A DNA stretch of 64,000 nucleotides from positions 60,193-124,192 of the forward strand of contig QZEE01000008.1 in NCBI GenBank assembly GCA_009917445.1, written 5' to 3'. A model generated the notes under the pieces. The model searched no databases. It was not told the origin of the DNA and worked only from the letters and a program-made list of their open reading frames with translations. Shown here one piece after another: positions 34,649 through 41,917 of the stretch. This DNA comes from a bacterium D16-76. GTDB lineage: Bacteria > Bacillota > Clostridia > Oscillospirales > Acutalibacteraceae. Made by a program: the position numbers and the translations under genes. The first letter of the stretch is position 1; each line of letters opens with the position of its first letter.

Positions 34649-36300
34649 CAAAACGGATTTTCCGCTCCATCTGCTTTGTCGCCATTGCGGTTTTCCTTGC
34701 CTCCTTAATTCTCATTATGGGCGTGCTGTACAGCTACTTTTCGGGGGTGCAGCAAAGGCAGCTTCAAATGCAGTTAGAGCTTGCCGCACAGGGAGTCACC
34801 AATGAAGAAACCGCCTATTTTAGCGACCTTACGGTGCGGGATTATCGTATTACATGGATCGACACAGACGGGACGGTGCTGTATGACAGCGATGCACTCA
34901 GTTCGGATATGGAGAACCATTTGGAGCGTGAGGAGATCAAAGAAGCCCTTGCCACAGGCTATGGGGAAAGTAAACGGTATTCCGCTACGCTGATGGATCG
35001 CTCTCTTTATGCGGCGCAACGTTTGGAGGACGGAACCGTCCTGCGTCTTTCCATTGCGCAAAGCTCCATTTTAACGCTGGTACTTGGTATGGCACAGCCG
35101 ATAAGTATTGTCATAGTTCTGGCGGTTGTCCTGTCCGTTGTCCTCGCTGTCCGCCTTTCTAAAAGCATTGTGAAGCCTTTGAATGAAATTGATTTGGATC
35201 ATCCCCTTTCAAACGAGGGATATGACGAGCTTGCTCCCTTTCTCCGCAGGATCGACAGCCAGCAGAAACAGCTGCGCAGGCAAAAGACACGGCTGGAGCA
35301 GAAGCAGGCCGAGCTGGACACCATCATCGGCAGTATGAGCGAGGGTATGGTGCTGCTGAATGAGCACGGAAAAATCGTCAGCATCAATCCCGCCGCCATG
35401 GCTCTGCTGGGTGTGGAGAAAAGCCCGGTGGGAGCGGATATGCTGACGGTCAGCAGGAACCTCAGCCTAAACGACATTTTGCGGCAAACCTTGCAGGGGC
35501 AAAGCGTGGTTGAGACCGTAAGCCTTGAAACCGGGCAATACCAAATCAGCGCCAGCCCAATTATGTCTGAAGGAAAAGTTGCCGGTGCTGCTCTTTGCTT
35601 TTTCGATGTGACCGAAAAGGAAAAGGCGGAGCAGATGCGCCGTGAATTCACATCCAATGTGTCCCATGAGCTGAAAACGCCCCTGCACTCCATTTCCGGC
35701 TATGCGGAGCTGCTTCAAAACAACATGGTGAAGCAGGGGGATATCGTCCCCTTTGCGGGAAAGATATACAGGGAAGCCCAGCGCATGACAAGTCTGGTGG
35801 AGGATATCCTGAGCCTTTCCCATTTAGACGAGGGCGCAGAGGACATGGAGTGGATAGAGGTCGATTTGTATGAGCTTGCGGCGAAAGCCATTGCCGGTTT
35901 GGAGGCGGAAGCGAAAGCAGCGGAAGTGAAGATGTCTCTGCACGGCGAGTATTGCAGCCTGCACGGCGTTCCGCAACTTCTCCACAGTATCCTCTATAAT
36001 CTTTGCGATAACGCCATCAAATACAATAAAAACGGCGGCGAGGTAACCGTCAGCGTTGAAAGACAGGACGCAGACGCCGTTCTCACCGTTTCCGATACGG
36101 GTATCGGTATTCCCGCCCAGGAGCAGGCGCGCATTTTTGAACGGTTCTACCGTGTGGATAAAAGCCGTTCTAAAGAGGTCGGCGGCACAGGGTTGGGACT
36201 CTCCATCGTCAAGCACGCTGTGCTGATTCATCACGGGGCGATTGAGGTGGACAGCGCAGTGGGTGAGGGAACAACGATCACTGTCCGCTTGCCGATATAG
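34645..36300 (+). CDS. phoR: PhoR-like sensor histidine kinase
   Basis: The protein has 551 residues. The N-terminal membrane segment is ~8-30, an extracytoplasmic loop follows (~31-140), then a second membrane segment (~141-170, SIVIVLAVVLSVVLAV) and a coiled linker. A PAS domain lies at ~220-320 (IIGSMSEGMVLLNEHGKIVSIN). HisKA has TSNVSHELKTPLHSISGYAE; HATPase has LCDNAIKYN, DTGIGIP and GGTGLGLSIV. This is the PhoR layout that senses Pst activity through PhoU and phosphorylates the adjacent regulator. It is the last gene of the operon; no clear terminator follows. Confidence 0.93.
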   Translation: MTKRIFRSICFVAIAVFLASLILIMGVLYSYFSGVQQRQLQMQLELAAQGVTNEETAYFSDLTVRDYRITWIDTDGTVLYDSDALSSDMENHLEREEIKEALATGYGESKRYSATLMDRSLYAAQRLEDGTVLRLSIAQSSILTLVLGMAQPISIVIVLAVVLSVVLAVRLSKSIVKPLNEIDLDHPLSNEGYDELAPFLRRIDSQQKQLRRQKTRLEQKQAELDTIIGSMSEGMVLLNEHGKIVSINPAAMALLGVEKSPVGADMLTVSRNLSLNDILRQTLQGQSVVETVSLETGQYQISASPIMSEGKVAGAALCFFDVTEKEKAEQMRREFTSNVSHELKTPLHSISGYAELLQNNMVKQGDIVPFAGKIYREAQRMTSLVEDILSLSHLDEGAEDMEWIEVDLYELAAKAIAGLEAEAKAAEVKMSLHGEYCSLHGVPQLLHSILYNLCDNAIKYNKNGGEVTVSVERQDADAVLTVSDTGIGIPAQEQARIFERFYRVDKSRSKEVGGTGLGLSIVKHAVLIHHGAIEVDSAVGEGTTITVRLPI

Positions 36301-36372
36301 AAAGGGTTAATCGCAGAGCACTATGTTGCCCGAATTTGCACCTGAGAGACAAAGTAAAACTTAAAGAAAGTC

Positions 36373-36401
36373 TTGACAAACAAATGTTCCGCTGCTAAAA
36401 T
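36373..36401 (+). promoter_or_regulatory. Strong sigma-70 promoter in front of RNA-like unit
   Basis: TTGACA (36373-36378), a 17-bp spacer and TAAAAT (36396-36401). No protein start with a good frame follows before the terminator. Confidence 0.75.
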
Positions 36402-36407
36402 ATAAGA

Positions 36408-36690
36408 TGTACGCAAGGAGAAAACCGGGCGATGATAAGGTTTGGTATCGTGCTACGGGGCTGCTCATCCATGAATGAGTATTGACATCCAAATGCCGCC
36501 TTTCCTTTAGCTGCGGAGAATCATCCGAACGGTAAACTGAATACTGTGAAATGATTTAAGTATCAAAAAGGCAAGCTTAGTGCCTTGGAGCCGCTTGATG
36601 CGTTGACTTCCTACGAGCCACTTGACTTTGACATACTCCCAGGGGAGTAGTCTGTCTAAGTGGTGTATGTCAACGTTCAAGTGGCTTTTT
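36408..36690 (+). ncRNA. Candidate structured non-coding RNA (unassigned)
   Basis: The unit has a promoter, about 283 nt without an open frame of note, and a compound terminator. The 3' end folds as an outer stem AGCCACTTGA/TCAAGTGGCT, an inner stem TTGACATAC/GTATGTCAA and a small ACTCCC/GGGGAGT hairpin, followed by TTTTT. I did not recognise a known riboswitch or RNA family. It could be a regulatory RNA of the mobile element or a leader for mobC. Confidence 0.5.
36616..36690 (+). terminator. Compound terminator hairpin
   Basis: A 10-bp outer stem and a 9-bp inner stem are followed by a T5 run; it ends the RNA-like unit. Confidence 0.75.
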
Positions 36691-36709
36691 GTATTTACAG
36701 GAATCACAT

Positions 36710-36752
36710 ATGCTCATCGGCTCCGGGAAAGGAGATTCGATGAGCATTTTTT
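36710..36752 (+). terminator. Intrinsic terminator or attenuator before mobC
   Basis: ATGCTCATCG (36710-36719) pairs perfectly with CGATGAGCAT (36738-36747), with an inner CTCC/GGAG pairing, then TTTTTT. Confidence 0.8.
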
Positions 36753-36785
36753 GTTGGCTGAGTTCTGTGGCAAGGTATCCGTAAA

Positions 36786-36962
36786 ATGGGGTCCCCGAAA
36801 AGTCGAGAGACTTTTTGGGGAGAGGAGAAGCAGCAAAATGAGTGAGCCCTGCCACTTGTGACAGGGCGAAGGATATGGAGCTTGCTTCGACGAAGCGAGC
36901 AGTGCGTTTGTACTCCCAAAGGTCGCACAAACGCCTCGTTAGGGCGCTGCCCTAATACCCGT
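36786..36962 (+). other. oriT-like hairpin cluster
   Basis: Four or more hairpins lie directly upstream of the MobC-like gene: CCCCGAAAAGTC/GACTTTTTGGGG (36793-36820), CCCTG..CAGGG (about 36848-36867), GCGTTTG/CAAACGC (36904-36934) with an alternative GTGCG/CGCAC, and TTAGGGC/GCCCTAA (36939-36955). Origins of transfer of mobilizable elements often sit in this position. No nick site was identified. Confidence 0.45.
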
Positions 36963-36978
36963 AGAAGGAGAAATGTAT

Positions 36979-37251
36979 ATGAGAAAAGGAATCAAAAAGC
37001 AGTTTTGGCTGTCCGAAAAGGACGCCGCAGATCTGAAACGAAAAGCCCAAAGGTGCGGCGTCACGGAAATCTCTGTGATCCGGCAACTGCTCCACGGATA
37101 TGAGCCGAGAGAGAAGTACGACGGGCACTGCCATGTGAAGGTGGATATCTACTTCACCGGCGTGGGAATGATTGATGTTCCCACGGAGCAGGAGATACAG
37201 AAACTCATGGACGAACTTCAACCCAAAGAAGCCACCAGAATCCCGGCATAA
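36979..37251 (+). CDS. mobC: MobC-like relaxosome accessory protein
   Basis: The 90-residue protein starts RKGIKKQFWLSEKDAADLKR and continues KAQRCGVTEISVIRQLLHGYEP. This matches the ribbon-helix-helix-like MobC proteins that help a relaxase open oriT in Tn1549-type elements. The C-terminal half (VKVDIYFTGVGMIDVPTEQE) is not typical of every MobC. ATG 36979 is 8 nt after AGAAGGAG; ATG 36973 is too close. No relaxase gene follows, so the element is a remnant or mobilizable only in trans. Confidence 0.72.
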   Translation: MRKGIKKQFWLSEKDAADLKRKAQRCGVTEISVIRQLLHGYEPREKYDGHCHVKVDIYFTGVGMIDVPTEQEIQKLMDELQPKEATRIPA

Positions 37252-37301
37252 AAAGGAATACGGAGCAACTCATAGCGAGTCGCTCCGTACCCTACATAAA
37301 A

Positions 37302-37312
37302 TACTTCCTTAT
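37302..37312 (-). repeat. 11-bp repeat at right edge of phosphate island
   Basis: TACTTCCTTAT is the exact reverse complement of 28695-28705. Just before it is a hairpin (TACGGAGC..GCTCCGTA at 37259-37289). Confidence 0.35.
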
Positions 37313-37339
37313 AAGTCCGGCCCTTTTGCCCCCGCTTTT

Positions 37340-37915
37340 TTATATTTCAGAGAAGATGGGCGGCAGCTCTATGGAGCAGCCCTCTAATACGCCTACGGGC
37401 ACGGTTGCCGTGGCGTTGTAGGCCACGGGGGAGTGGTACTGCCCTTCTTCCAGGGTATGCACCAGCACCACCTGGGCGTCTGGGTCTACGATCCAATACT
37501 CTTGCACACCGGCCCGCTGGTAAAGGTTGTATTTCGTTAAGCGGTCGTGGCGGTGGGTGGTGGGGGAGAGGATTTCGATGATTAGGTCTGGCGCGCCTTT
37601 GCAGCCTGTATCGTCCAGTTTGCTGGGGTCGCAGATTACCGAGATGTCTGGTTCCACTACGGTGTCTACGTCGTAGGGGGTATCGTCTTCCTCTTGGAAC
37701 AGGCGGACGTCAAAGGGGGCGGAGTAGATTTCGCAGGTCTTCCCTTCTAAATAGTTGCCGATTTTGAGGAAAAGCTTACGCAGAACCTTTTGGTGTATCC
37801 GCAGCGGCGCAGACAGCATCCGGATTTCGCCGTGGATAATTTCTGCCCTTACGTCCTCTTCCCACTCCAGCAGGTCGGCATAGGTGCAGGGCTTTTCTTG
37901 GGGTATGGGTGTCAT
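37340..37915 (-). CDS. Uma2 family endonuclease-like protein
   Basis: The 191-residue protein matches the Uma2/DUF820 family with a PD-(D/E)xK fold. RAEIIHGEIRMLSAP opens the domain; VVEPDISVICDPSKLDDTGCKGAPDLIIEILSPTT-type segments (37560-37660) include the PDLIIEILSP core, with Asp and Glu expected to bind metal; DRLTKYNLYQRAGVQEYWIVDP closes it. The family is common in cyanobacteria and scattered in Clostridia; its role is poorly known, perhaps as a mobile nuclease. It lies just outside the phosphate island, next to two XRE regulators. Confidence 0.85.
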   Translation of the reverse strand: MTPIPQEKPCTYADLLEWEEDVRAEIIHGEIRMLSAPLRIHQKVLRKLFLKIGNYLEGKTCEIYSAPFDVRLFQEEDDTPYDVDTVVEPDISVICDPSKLDDTGCKGAPDLIIEILSPTTHRHDRLTKYNLYQRAGVQEYWIVDPDAQVVLVHTLEEGQYHSPVAYNATATVPVGVLEGCSIELPPIFSEI

Positions 37916-37965
37916 GGGTATCCCTCCCTTTCCTTTTGCTTATAGTATAGCACATCTGGCGGCGG

Positions 37966-38313
37966 TTAGCAATCGGCGGGGGGATCTTTGCTTTTTAGGT
38001 AATTCCCCACTACCAGCAGGATGCTCTTTTTTTCTTCGGGGGAAAGCCTGCGGTAGCCCCGCACCAGGGCCAGTTCTTCTTTGGCCAGCGCCAGTTCTTC
38101 CCGGGGGGCGTCTTGGCTGGGGGCGGCGTGGCCTATCAGGAAATCTACTGTGGTGCCGAAATAGTCGGCCAGGGCCATGAGCGTGGAGATGTCGGGCTCG
38201 AATTTTTCTTTTTCATAGCGGTAGACGGATTGCTGGGTAATGTTGAGGTAATTGGCAAGGGCCTGCTGGCTTATACCTTTGCGCAGCCGGAGCATCCGTA
38301 AGTTTTTAACCAT
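37966..38313 (-). CDS. XRE family transcriptional regulator
   Basis: This 115-residue protein has an N-terminal helix-turn-helix (LRKGISQQALANYLNITQQSVYRYEK; the core is at ~8-33) followed by LMALADYFGTTVDFLIG, the standard XRE ending. A helical Glu/Lys-rich tail follows (EELALAKEELALVRGYRRLS). It is transcribed divergently from another XRE gene. The intergenic region has two palindromes, so the two proteins probably regulate this shared region. Ribosome site GAGGGAGGG. Confidence 0.88.
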   Translation of the reverse strand: MVKNLRMLRLRKGISQQALANYLNITQQSVYRYEKEKFEPDISTLMALADYFGTTVDFLIGHAAPSQDAPREELALAKEELALVRGYRRLSPEEKKSILLVVGNYLKSKDPPADC

Positions 38314-38339
38314 TGTGTTCCCTCCCTCTTGAATATGGT

Positions 38340-38356
38340 AACAACTTGTGGTTGTT
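38340..38356. promoter_or_regulatory. Palindromic operator candidate 1
   Basis: AACAAC-N5-GTTGTT, a perfect inverted repeat in the divergent XRE intergenic region. Confidence 0.5.
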
Positions 38357-38386
38357 ATTCAATAGGCGTTACAAGTGTTTTCTTTA

Positions 38387-38415
38387 TTGACAACACTTTG
38401 AAAGTGTGATAAGAT
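38387..38415 (+). promoter_or_regulatory. Promoter with embedded operator for second XRE gene
   Basis: TTGACA (38387-38392) and TAAGAT (38410-38415) are spaced by 17 bp. The spacer holds the perfect palindrome ACACTTTGAAAGTGT (38393-38407), so a bound repressor would block RNA polymerase. Confidence 0.7.
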
Positions 38416-38457
38416 ATTCTCACAACGGGAAAGTTTTACAGTTGGGAGGCGCCGTGT

Positions 38458-38781
38458 ATGGGAAGGGACAGGCTGGCAAAGGCCCCGGCGGGGCCGGCTG
38501 CGGGCAGCGGCGGGCGGCGGGGCGCCCGCGAGCGGGAAAGGCAGGCACTGCGCCGGGAGCTGCCTATTGGGGAGCGGCTGCGGTACATGCGCAGGCAGCG
38601 CGCCCTTACGCAAGAACAGGTGGCCGCTATGCTGGGGCTGAACCGCACCGCCTATACCCATTATGAAAATGGGGTGAATATGCCGGATATCCTTACCCTG
38701 GTGCGTCTGGCTGAAGCCTATGCCCTTTCACCGGGGGAGTTGGTGGAGTTTTTGACGGTGCCGGAGGAAACTGCCGGGTGA
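38458..38781 (+). CDS. XRE family transcriptional regulator
   Basis: The 107-residue protein has a charged, Arg/Ala/Gly-rich N-terminus (~40 residues) and a helix-turn-helix (RQRALTQEQVAAMLGLNRTA) ending TLVRLAEAYALSPGELVEF. It is divergent from the XRE gene at 38313. ATG 38458 follows GGGAGGCG. The Arg-rich N-terminal tail is unusual for XRE proteins of this size and may contact DNA non-specifically. Confidence 0.85.
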   Translation: MGRDRLAKAPAGPAAGSGGRRGARERERQALRRELPIGERLRYMRRQRALTQEQVAAMLGLNRTAYTHYENGVNMPDILTLVRLAEAYALSPGELVEFLTVPEETAG

Positions 38782-38953
38782 GCGTTGGGGCAGGGGAGGG
38801 GCTTGCCCTTCTCCCGGGTTGGCTGGGCTGAGGGGGCTGTTTGCCCTTTGGCGCGGCGGGCTTGGTAGGCACGGGAAGGGCGAGCCCTTCCTCTGCCCTG
38901 GGCATGGCGGGCTGGCTGTAAGGGGGCGTTAAGTGAGTGCGTAAAAGAAATTT

Positions 38954-39090
38954 GGCAAACGCAAACGCTGCGCGTTAGCGCTGCTTTGGGGTTCTTAGGG
39001 TTGCTGCGTGTCAGTAGCAAAAGTTTCGTCCACCTTTTCAAAGGTGGTGGGGTTCTTAGGGGTGAAACCCTTAAGCCGCCGGAGGCATCG
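38954..39090 (+). repeat. Modular hairpin repeat, family B/C
   Basis: It contains GCAAACGCAAAC, CGCGTTAGCG, GGGGTTCTTAGG (twice), AGTTTCGTCCACCTTTTCAAA and the tail AAGCCGCCGGAGGC. The blocks also occur at 4326-4415 (minus) and 1086-1163, in another order. Confidence 0.7.
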
Positions 39091-39122
39091 CCCTCTGGGG
39101 GGGCGGGCCGCGCAAAATTGCA

Positions 39123-39151
39123 TTGACTTCCCTTGCGCCATCCGCTATAAT
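39123..39151 (+). promoter_or_regulatory. Sigma-70 promoter for pyrB-pyrI
   Basis: TTGACT (39123-39128), a 17-bp spacer and TATAAT (39146-39151); the start should fall near 39158. Confidence 0.8.
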
Positions 39152-39157
39152 AGACCA

Positions 39158-39240
39158 AGGTAAAGCTGGGCTTTACGGCACAGGAACGGCAGGCAGGCCG
39201 TGGGTAACGCGTACCGCAATACCCACGGCCTTTTTTGTGG
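39158..39240 (+). promoter_or_regulatory. Candidate transcription-attenuation leader of pyrB
   Basis: The leader contains GGCAGGCAGG (39188-39197), also present in the pyrF leader. A small hairpin, ACGGC (39186-39190) with GCCGT (39197-39201), overlaps the 5' arm of a perfect 12-bp terminator, so the two folds exclude each other. Regulation by a pyrimidine-dependent factor is inferred. Confidence 0.6.
39195..39236 (+). terminator. Intrinsic attenuator upstream of pyrB
   Basis: AGGCCGTGGGTA and TACCCACGGCCT pair perfectly, followed by TTTTTT, 31 bp before the pyrB ATG. Confidence 0.9.
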
Positions 39241-39266
39241 ATGCGCAGGAAAGGAATGGTGGAAGC

Positions 39267-40208
39267 ATGCGGCATTTGATCGACCCTTTGGATTTTACCC
39301 GGCAGGAAACGGACAGGCTGCTGGGGCTGGCGGAAAAAATTTGGCAGTCGCCGGGGGAGTACGCCCACCGGTGCGGCGGGAAAATTTTGGGCACCTTGTT
39401 TTTTGAGCCCAGCACCCGCACGCGGTTAAGCTTTGAATCGGCTATGCTGCGGCTGGGGGGGCAGGTGCTGGGGTTTTCTGACGCGGGAAGCAGCTCGGCT
39501 TCTAAGGGCGAAAGCGTGGCGGATACGATACGGATGGTGTCGGGCTATGCGGACATTGCGGCTATGCGGCACTTTAAAGAGGGCGCGCCTTTTGTGGCGT
39601 CCCAATACTCGAAGATACCGGTGGTCAACGCCGGGGACGGCGGCCACCAGCACCCTACCCAGACCCTTACGGACCTGTTTACCATCCGCCGGCGCAGGGG
39701 GAAGGTGGACGGTGTGACCATTGGGCTGTGCGGGGATTTGAAATTTGGCCGCACGGTGCACTCTTTGATTAAGAGCCTGGTGCGCTATGAAAATGTACGG
39801 TTCCTTTTTATCTCACCGGAAGAGCTGCGGGTACCCAGCTACATTGTAAAAGAGGTGGTGGGGCCTTCGGGACACCGGTGGGAGGAGGCCCGGGCTATGG
39901 AGGAGGTCATGCCGGAGCTGGACATCCTCTACATGACCCGCGTCCAGCGGGAGCGCTTTTTTAACGAAGAGGATTATGTGCGCCTGAAGGATTCTTATGT
40001 GCTGACCCCGGAGAAGCTGCGGGCGGCTAAAAAGGATCTGTCGATTATGCACCCCCTGCCCAGGGTGAACGAGATTGCCCCCCAGGTGGACAACGACCCC
40101 AGGGCCGTTTATTTTGAGCAGGCACGGGGGGGCGTGTATGTGCGCATGGCGCTGATTTTGACCTTGCTGGGGCTGGAGCCGGGCATTTTAGACGGGGAGG
40201 GGGCATAA
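39267..40208 (+). CDS. pyrB: Aspartate carbamoyltransferase catalytic subunit
   Basis: This 313-residue enzyme joins carbamoyl phosphate and aspartate in the first committed pyrimidine step. [15 protein letters not shown] is the carbamoyl-phosphate loop (STRTR). Active-site SxxKGES is [25 protein letters not shown] is the second loop, and [11 protein letters not shown] the aspartate-binding loop. It sits 3 bp upstream of pyrI, implying an E. coli-like holoenzyme with regulatory subunits. I chose ATG 39267, which gives the expected N-terminus [12 protein letters not shown]. Confidence 0.96.
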   Translation: MRHLIDPLDFTRQETDRLLGLAEKIWQSPGEYAHRCGGKILGTLFFEPSTRTRLSFESAMLRLGGQVLGFSDAGSSSASKGESVADTIRMVSGYADIAAMRHFKEGAPFVASQYSKIPVVNAGDGGHQHPTQTLTDLFTIRRRRGKVDGVTIGLCGDLKFGRTVHSLIKSLVRYENVRFLFISPEELRVPSYIVKEVVGPSGHRWEEARAMEEVMPELDILYMTRVQRERFFNEEDYVRLKDSYVLTPEKLRAAKKDLSIMHPLPRVNEIAPQVDNDPRAVYFEQARGGVYVRMALILTLLGLEPGILDGEGA

Positions 40209-40211
40209 ATC

Positions 40212-40631
40212 ATGCTGAATATAGACAGTATAGAAAACGGCATTGTCATTGACCATATTACCGCCGGGCGGGGCATGCGGGTCTATGAGCTGTTGGAGCT
40301 GGACAAGCTGGACACCTGCGTGGCTATTATCAAAAACGCTAAAAGCGGGAAGTTTGGCAGGAAGGACATTATCAAGATTGAAGGGGTTACGGACATTGAT
40401 TGGGATGTTTTGGGCTTTATCGACGACCATGCCACTGTGTGCACCATACGGGATGGGAAGCTGGTGGAGAAAAAGCAGCCCCGCCTGCCGGAAAAGCTGG
40501 TGAATATTGTTAGCTGCAAGAACCCCCGGTGCATTACCAGCGTGGAGAATGTGGACCAGGTGTTCTACCTTTGTGACGAGAAGGCCCACCGGTACCGCTG
40601 CCGGTATTGCGAGCAGGAGTATAAGAAGTGA
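40212..40631 (+). CDS. pyrI: Aspartate carbamoyltransferase regulatory subunit
   Basis: This 139-residue protein has the PyrI nucleotide-binding domain (NGIVIDHITAGRGMRVYELL) and a C-terminal zinc domain. The zinc domain has the four cysteines CKNPRC and CRYC in the usual C-x4-C...C-x2-C spacing. It binds CTP/ATP and tunes PyrB allosterically. It is a little shorter than the enterobacterial protein (~153). The gene lies 3 bp downstream of pyrB, so the subunits are made together. Confidence 0.96.
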   Translation: MLNIDSIENGIVIDHITAGRGMRVYELLELDKLDTCVAIIKNAKSGKFGRKDIIKIEGVTDIDWDVLGFIDDHATVCTIRDGKLVEKKQPRLPEKLVNIVSCKNPRCITSVENVDQVFYLCDEKAHRYRCRYCEQEYKK

Positions 40632-40638
40632 GGCATTT

Positions 40639-40836
40639 ATGAAAAAATCAGGAGCGAGGCGTAAGCCCGGCACGGGCGCGAAAATCTTCTTGGCAGTGGT
40701 GACGTTTTTGAACCTGCTGCTGACTTTGGCGTTGGCTTTGCTGCGCCGGGCTGAGATCGTCCATGCCATAGAGGGGGACGAGGACGTGAAGGTGCTCGTC
40801 ACCAGCGCGGCAGCGAAGCGGAAGAAAAAGGCGTAG
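40639..40836 (+). CDS. Small membrane protein, unknown
   Basis: The 65-residue protein has a basic N-terminus (KKSGARRKPGTG), one hydrophobic helix (IFLAVVTFLNLLLTLALALL) and a charged tail ending AAAKRKKKA. It starts 8 bp after pyrI with AAGTGAGG upstream. I do not recognise a family. It may be a membrane-associated partner of the pyr operon or an unrelated small protein; the codon pattern and ribosome site support translation. Confidence 0.55.
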   Translation: MKKSGARRKPGTGAKIFLAVVTFLNLLLTLALALLRRAEIVHAIEGDEDVKVLVTSAAAKRKKKA

Positions 40837-40844
40837 CATTCCTC

Positions 40845-40873
40845 TTGACTTTGTGCCCAGCATATGGTATAGT
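40845..40873 (+). promoter_or_regulatory. Sigma-70 promoter for rplU operon
   Basis: TTGACT (40845-40850), 17 bp, TATAGT (40868-40873). Confidence 0.75.
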
Positions 40874-40879
40874 ATGTAA

Positions 40880-40972
40880 GCCGCTTACTGCGGGCTGGGG
40901 TTGTCATGCCCGAATCAAGAGGCCATAAGGCCCGCCTGACAGCAGCGAGACTATAGCAAAGGTAGGAAAAAG
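40880..40972 (+). promoter_or_regulatory. L21 leader (ribosomal protein autoregulation site)
   Basis: The transcribed leader before rplU folds with TGTCA/TGACA and GGCC-ATAA-GGCC stems, and the position is that of the Firmicutes L21 leader, which lets L21 repress its own operon. The assignment rests on position and fold, not on a covariance search. Confidence 0.6.
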
Positions 40973-40973
40973 A

Positions 40974-41282
40974 ATGTTTGCAATCATTGAGACCGGCGGG
41001 AAGCAGTACAAGGTGCAGCAGGGCGACGAGCTGTACATTGAGAAGCTGACAGCCGCTGACGGCGAGACCGTTACCTTCCCTGTACAGGCCCTGTTTGGCG
41101 AGGGCGAGGCCAAGGTAGGCACCCCGGTTGTAGAGGGCGCTTCGGTTACGGCCAAGGTATTGAAGACCGGCAAGGCCAAGAAGATTACGGTTTTCACCTA
41201 TAAGCCCAAGAAGAATTCCAAGCGGAAGCTGGGCCATCGCCAGCCTTACACCAAGGTGCAGATCGAGGCTATCAACGGCTAA
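40974..41282 (+). CDS. rplU: 50S ribosomal protein L21
   Basis: The 102-residue protein begins [20 protein letters not shown], the L21 hallmark, and ends [18 protein letters not shown]. It binds 23S rRNA. It is first in the conserved rplU-prp-rpmA-obg order of Firmicutes and starts immediately before the Prp gene, with no intergenic gap. Confidence 0.98.
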   Translation: MFAIIETGGKQYKVQQGDELYIEKLTAADGETVTFPVQALFGEGEAKVGTPVVEGASVTAKVLKTGKAKKITVFTYKPKKNSKRKLGHRQPYTKVQIEAING

Positions 41283-41606
41283 ATGATCCGTGTTGATTTT
41301 TATACCCTGCCCGAAGGGGGCCTTTTAGGCTTCCAGATGGAGGGCCACGCGGGGATGGGCGAAGCCGGTGAGGACATTGTGTGCGCGGCGGTATCCAGCG
41401 CGGCGTACCTTACGGTGAACACCATTACAGACGTGCTGGCCGTAACGCCCCTGCAGCTGCGGGCCCGGGAAGGGGAAATGGCGCTGCGGATTGGGCAGCG
41501 GGACGAGCCCGCCTGCCGGGTGACGCTGGCGGGGTTAAAGCTCCATTTGCTGGGGCTAGAGGAACAATACCCGGAATCTATACGGGTAAGCTACATGGAA
41601 ATGTAA
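41283..41606 (+). CDS. prp: Ribosomal-processing cysteine protease Prp
   Basis: This 107-residue protease removes the N-terminal extension of ribosomal protein L27. The catalytic pair is visible: His in [18 protein letters not shown] and Cys in [16 protein letters not shown]. Its gene sits between rplU and rpmA as usual, with the ATG directly following the rplU stop. The partner L27 in this window carries the matching extension. Confidence 0.95.
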   Translation: MIRVDFYTLPEGGLLGFQMEGHAGMGEAGEDIVCAAVSSAAYLTVNTITDVLAVTPLQLRAREGEMALRIGQRDEPACRVTLAGLKLHLLGLEEQYPESIRVSYMEM

Positions 41607-41638
41607 GCAAGGATAAAGCAGAAAGGGAGGCAACTGTC

Positions 41639-41917
41639 ATGTTAAAAATAAACATTCAGCTTTTTGCCCATAAAAAGGGCATGGGCTCCACCAAAAACGG
41701 CCGCGATTCCGAATCCAAGCGCCTGGGCGTCAAGCGCGCCGACGGGCAGTTTGTGCTGGCTGGCAACATCCTGGTCAAGCAGCGCGGCACCAAAATCCAT
41801 CCCGGTGAGAACGTAGGCCGGGGCTCTGACGACACCCTGTTCGCCAAGGTAGACGGCCGTGTCCGTTTTGAGCGCATGGGCGCAGACCGCAAAAAGGTCA
41901 GCGTATACGCCGACTAA
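41639..41917 (+). CDS. rpmA: 50S ribosomal protein L27 (precursor with Prp site)
   Basis: The 92-residue protein has the N-terminal extension [14 protein letters not shown]; Prp cleaves after the FA of LFA|HKKG, leaving the mature N-terminus that reaches the peptidyl-transferase centre. The core [17 protein letters not shown] and [19 protein letters not shown] are typical. AAAGGGAGG precedes the ATG. Confidence 0.98.
   Translation: MLKINIQLFAHKKGMGSTKNGRDSESKRLGVKRADGQFVLAGNILVKQRGTKIHPGENVGRGSDDTLFAKVDGRVRFERMGADRKKVSVYAD

Larger units (their letters stand above)
36301..36978. other. Non-coding region of phosphate island
   Basis: This 678-bp stretch has no convincing protein gene. It contains an RNA-like unit with promoter and terminator (36373-36690), a second terminator hairpin (36710-36752) and an oriT-like hairpin cluster (36786-36962) before the MobC-like gene. 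Confidence 0.7.
38782..39266. other. Intergenic: repeat blocks and pyrB leader
   Basis: No gene is supported in this 485-bp gap. 38820-38950 is G-rich low-complexity sequence, 38954-39090 holds modular repeat blocks, and 39123-39236 is the pyrB promoter and attenuator. Confidence 0.65.

Noticed and set aside
39123..39266. Upstream start for pyrB
   Set aside because: The frame is open to 39123, but that region is the promoter and attenuator; the conserved N-terminus begins at 39267.
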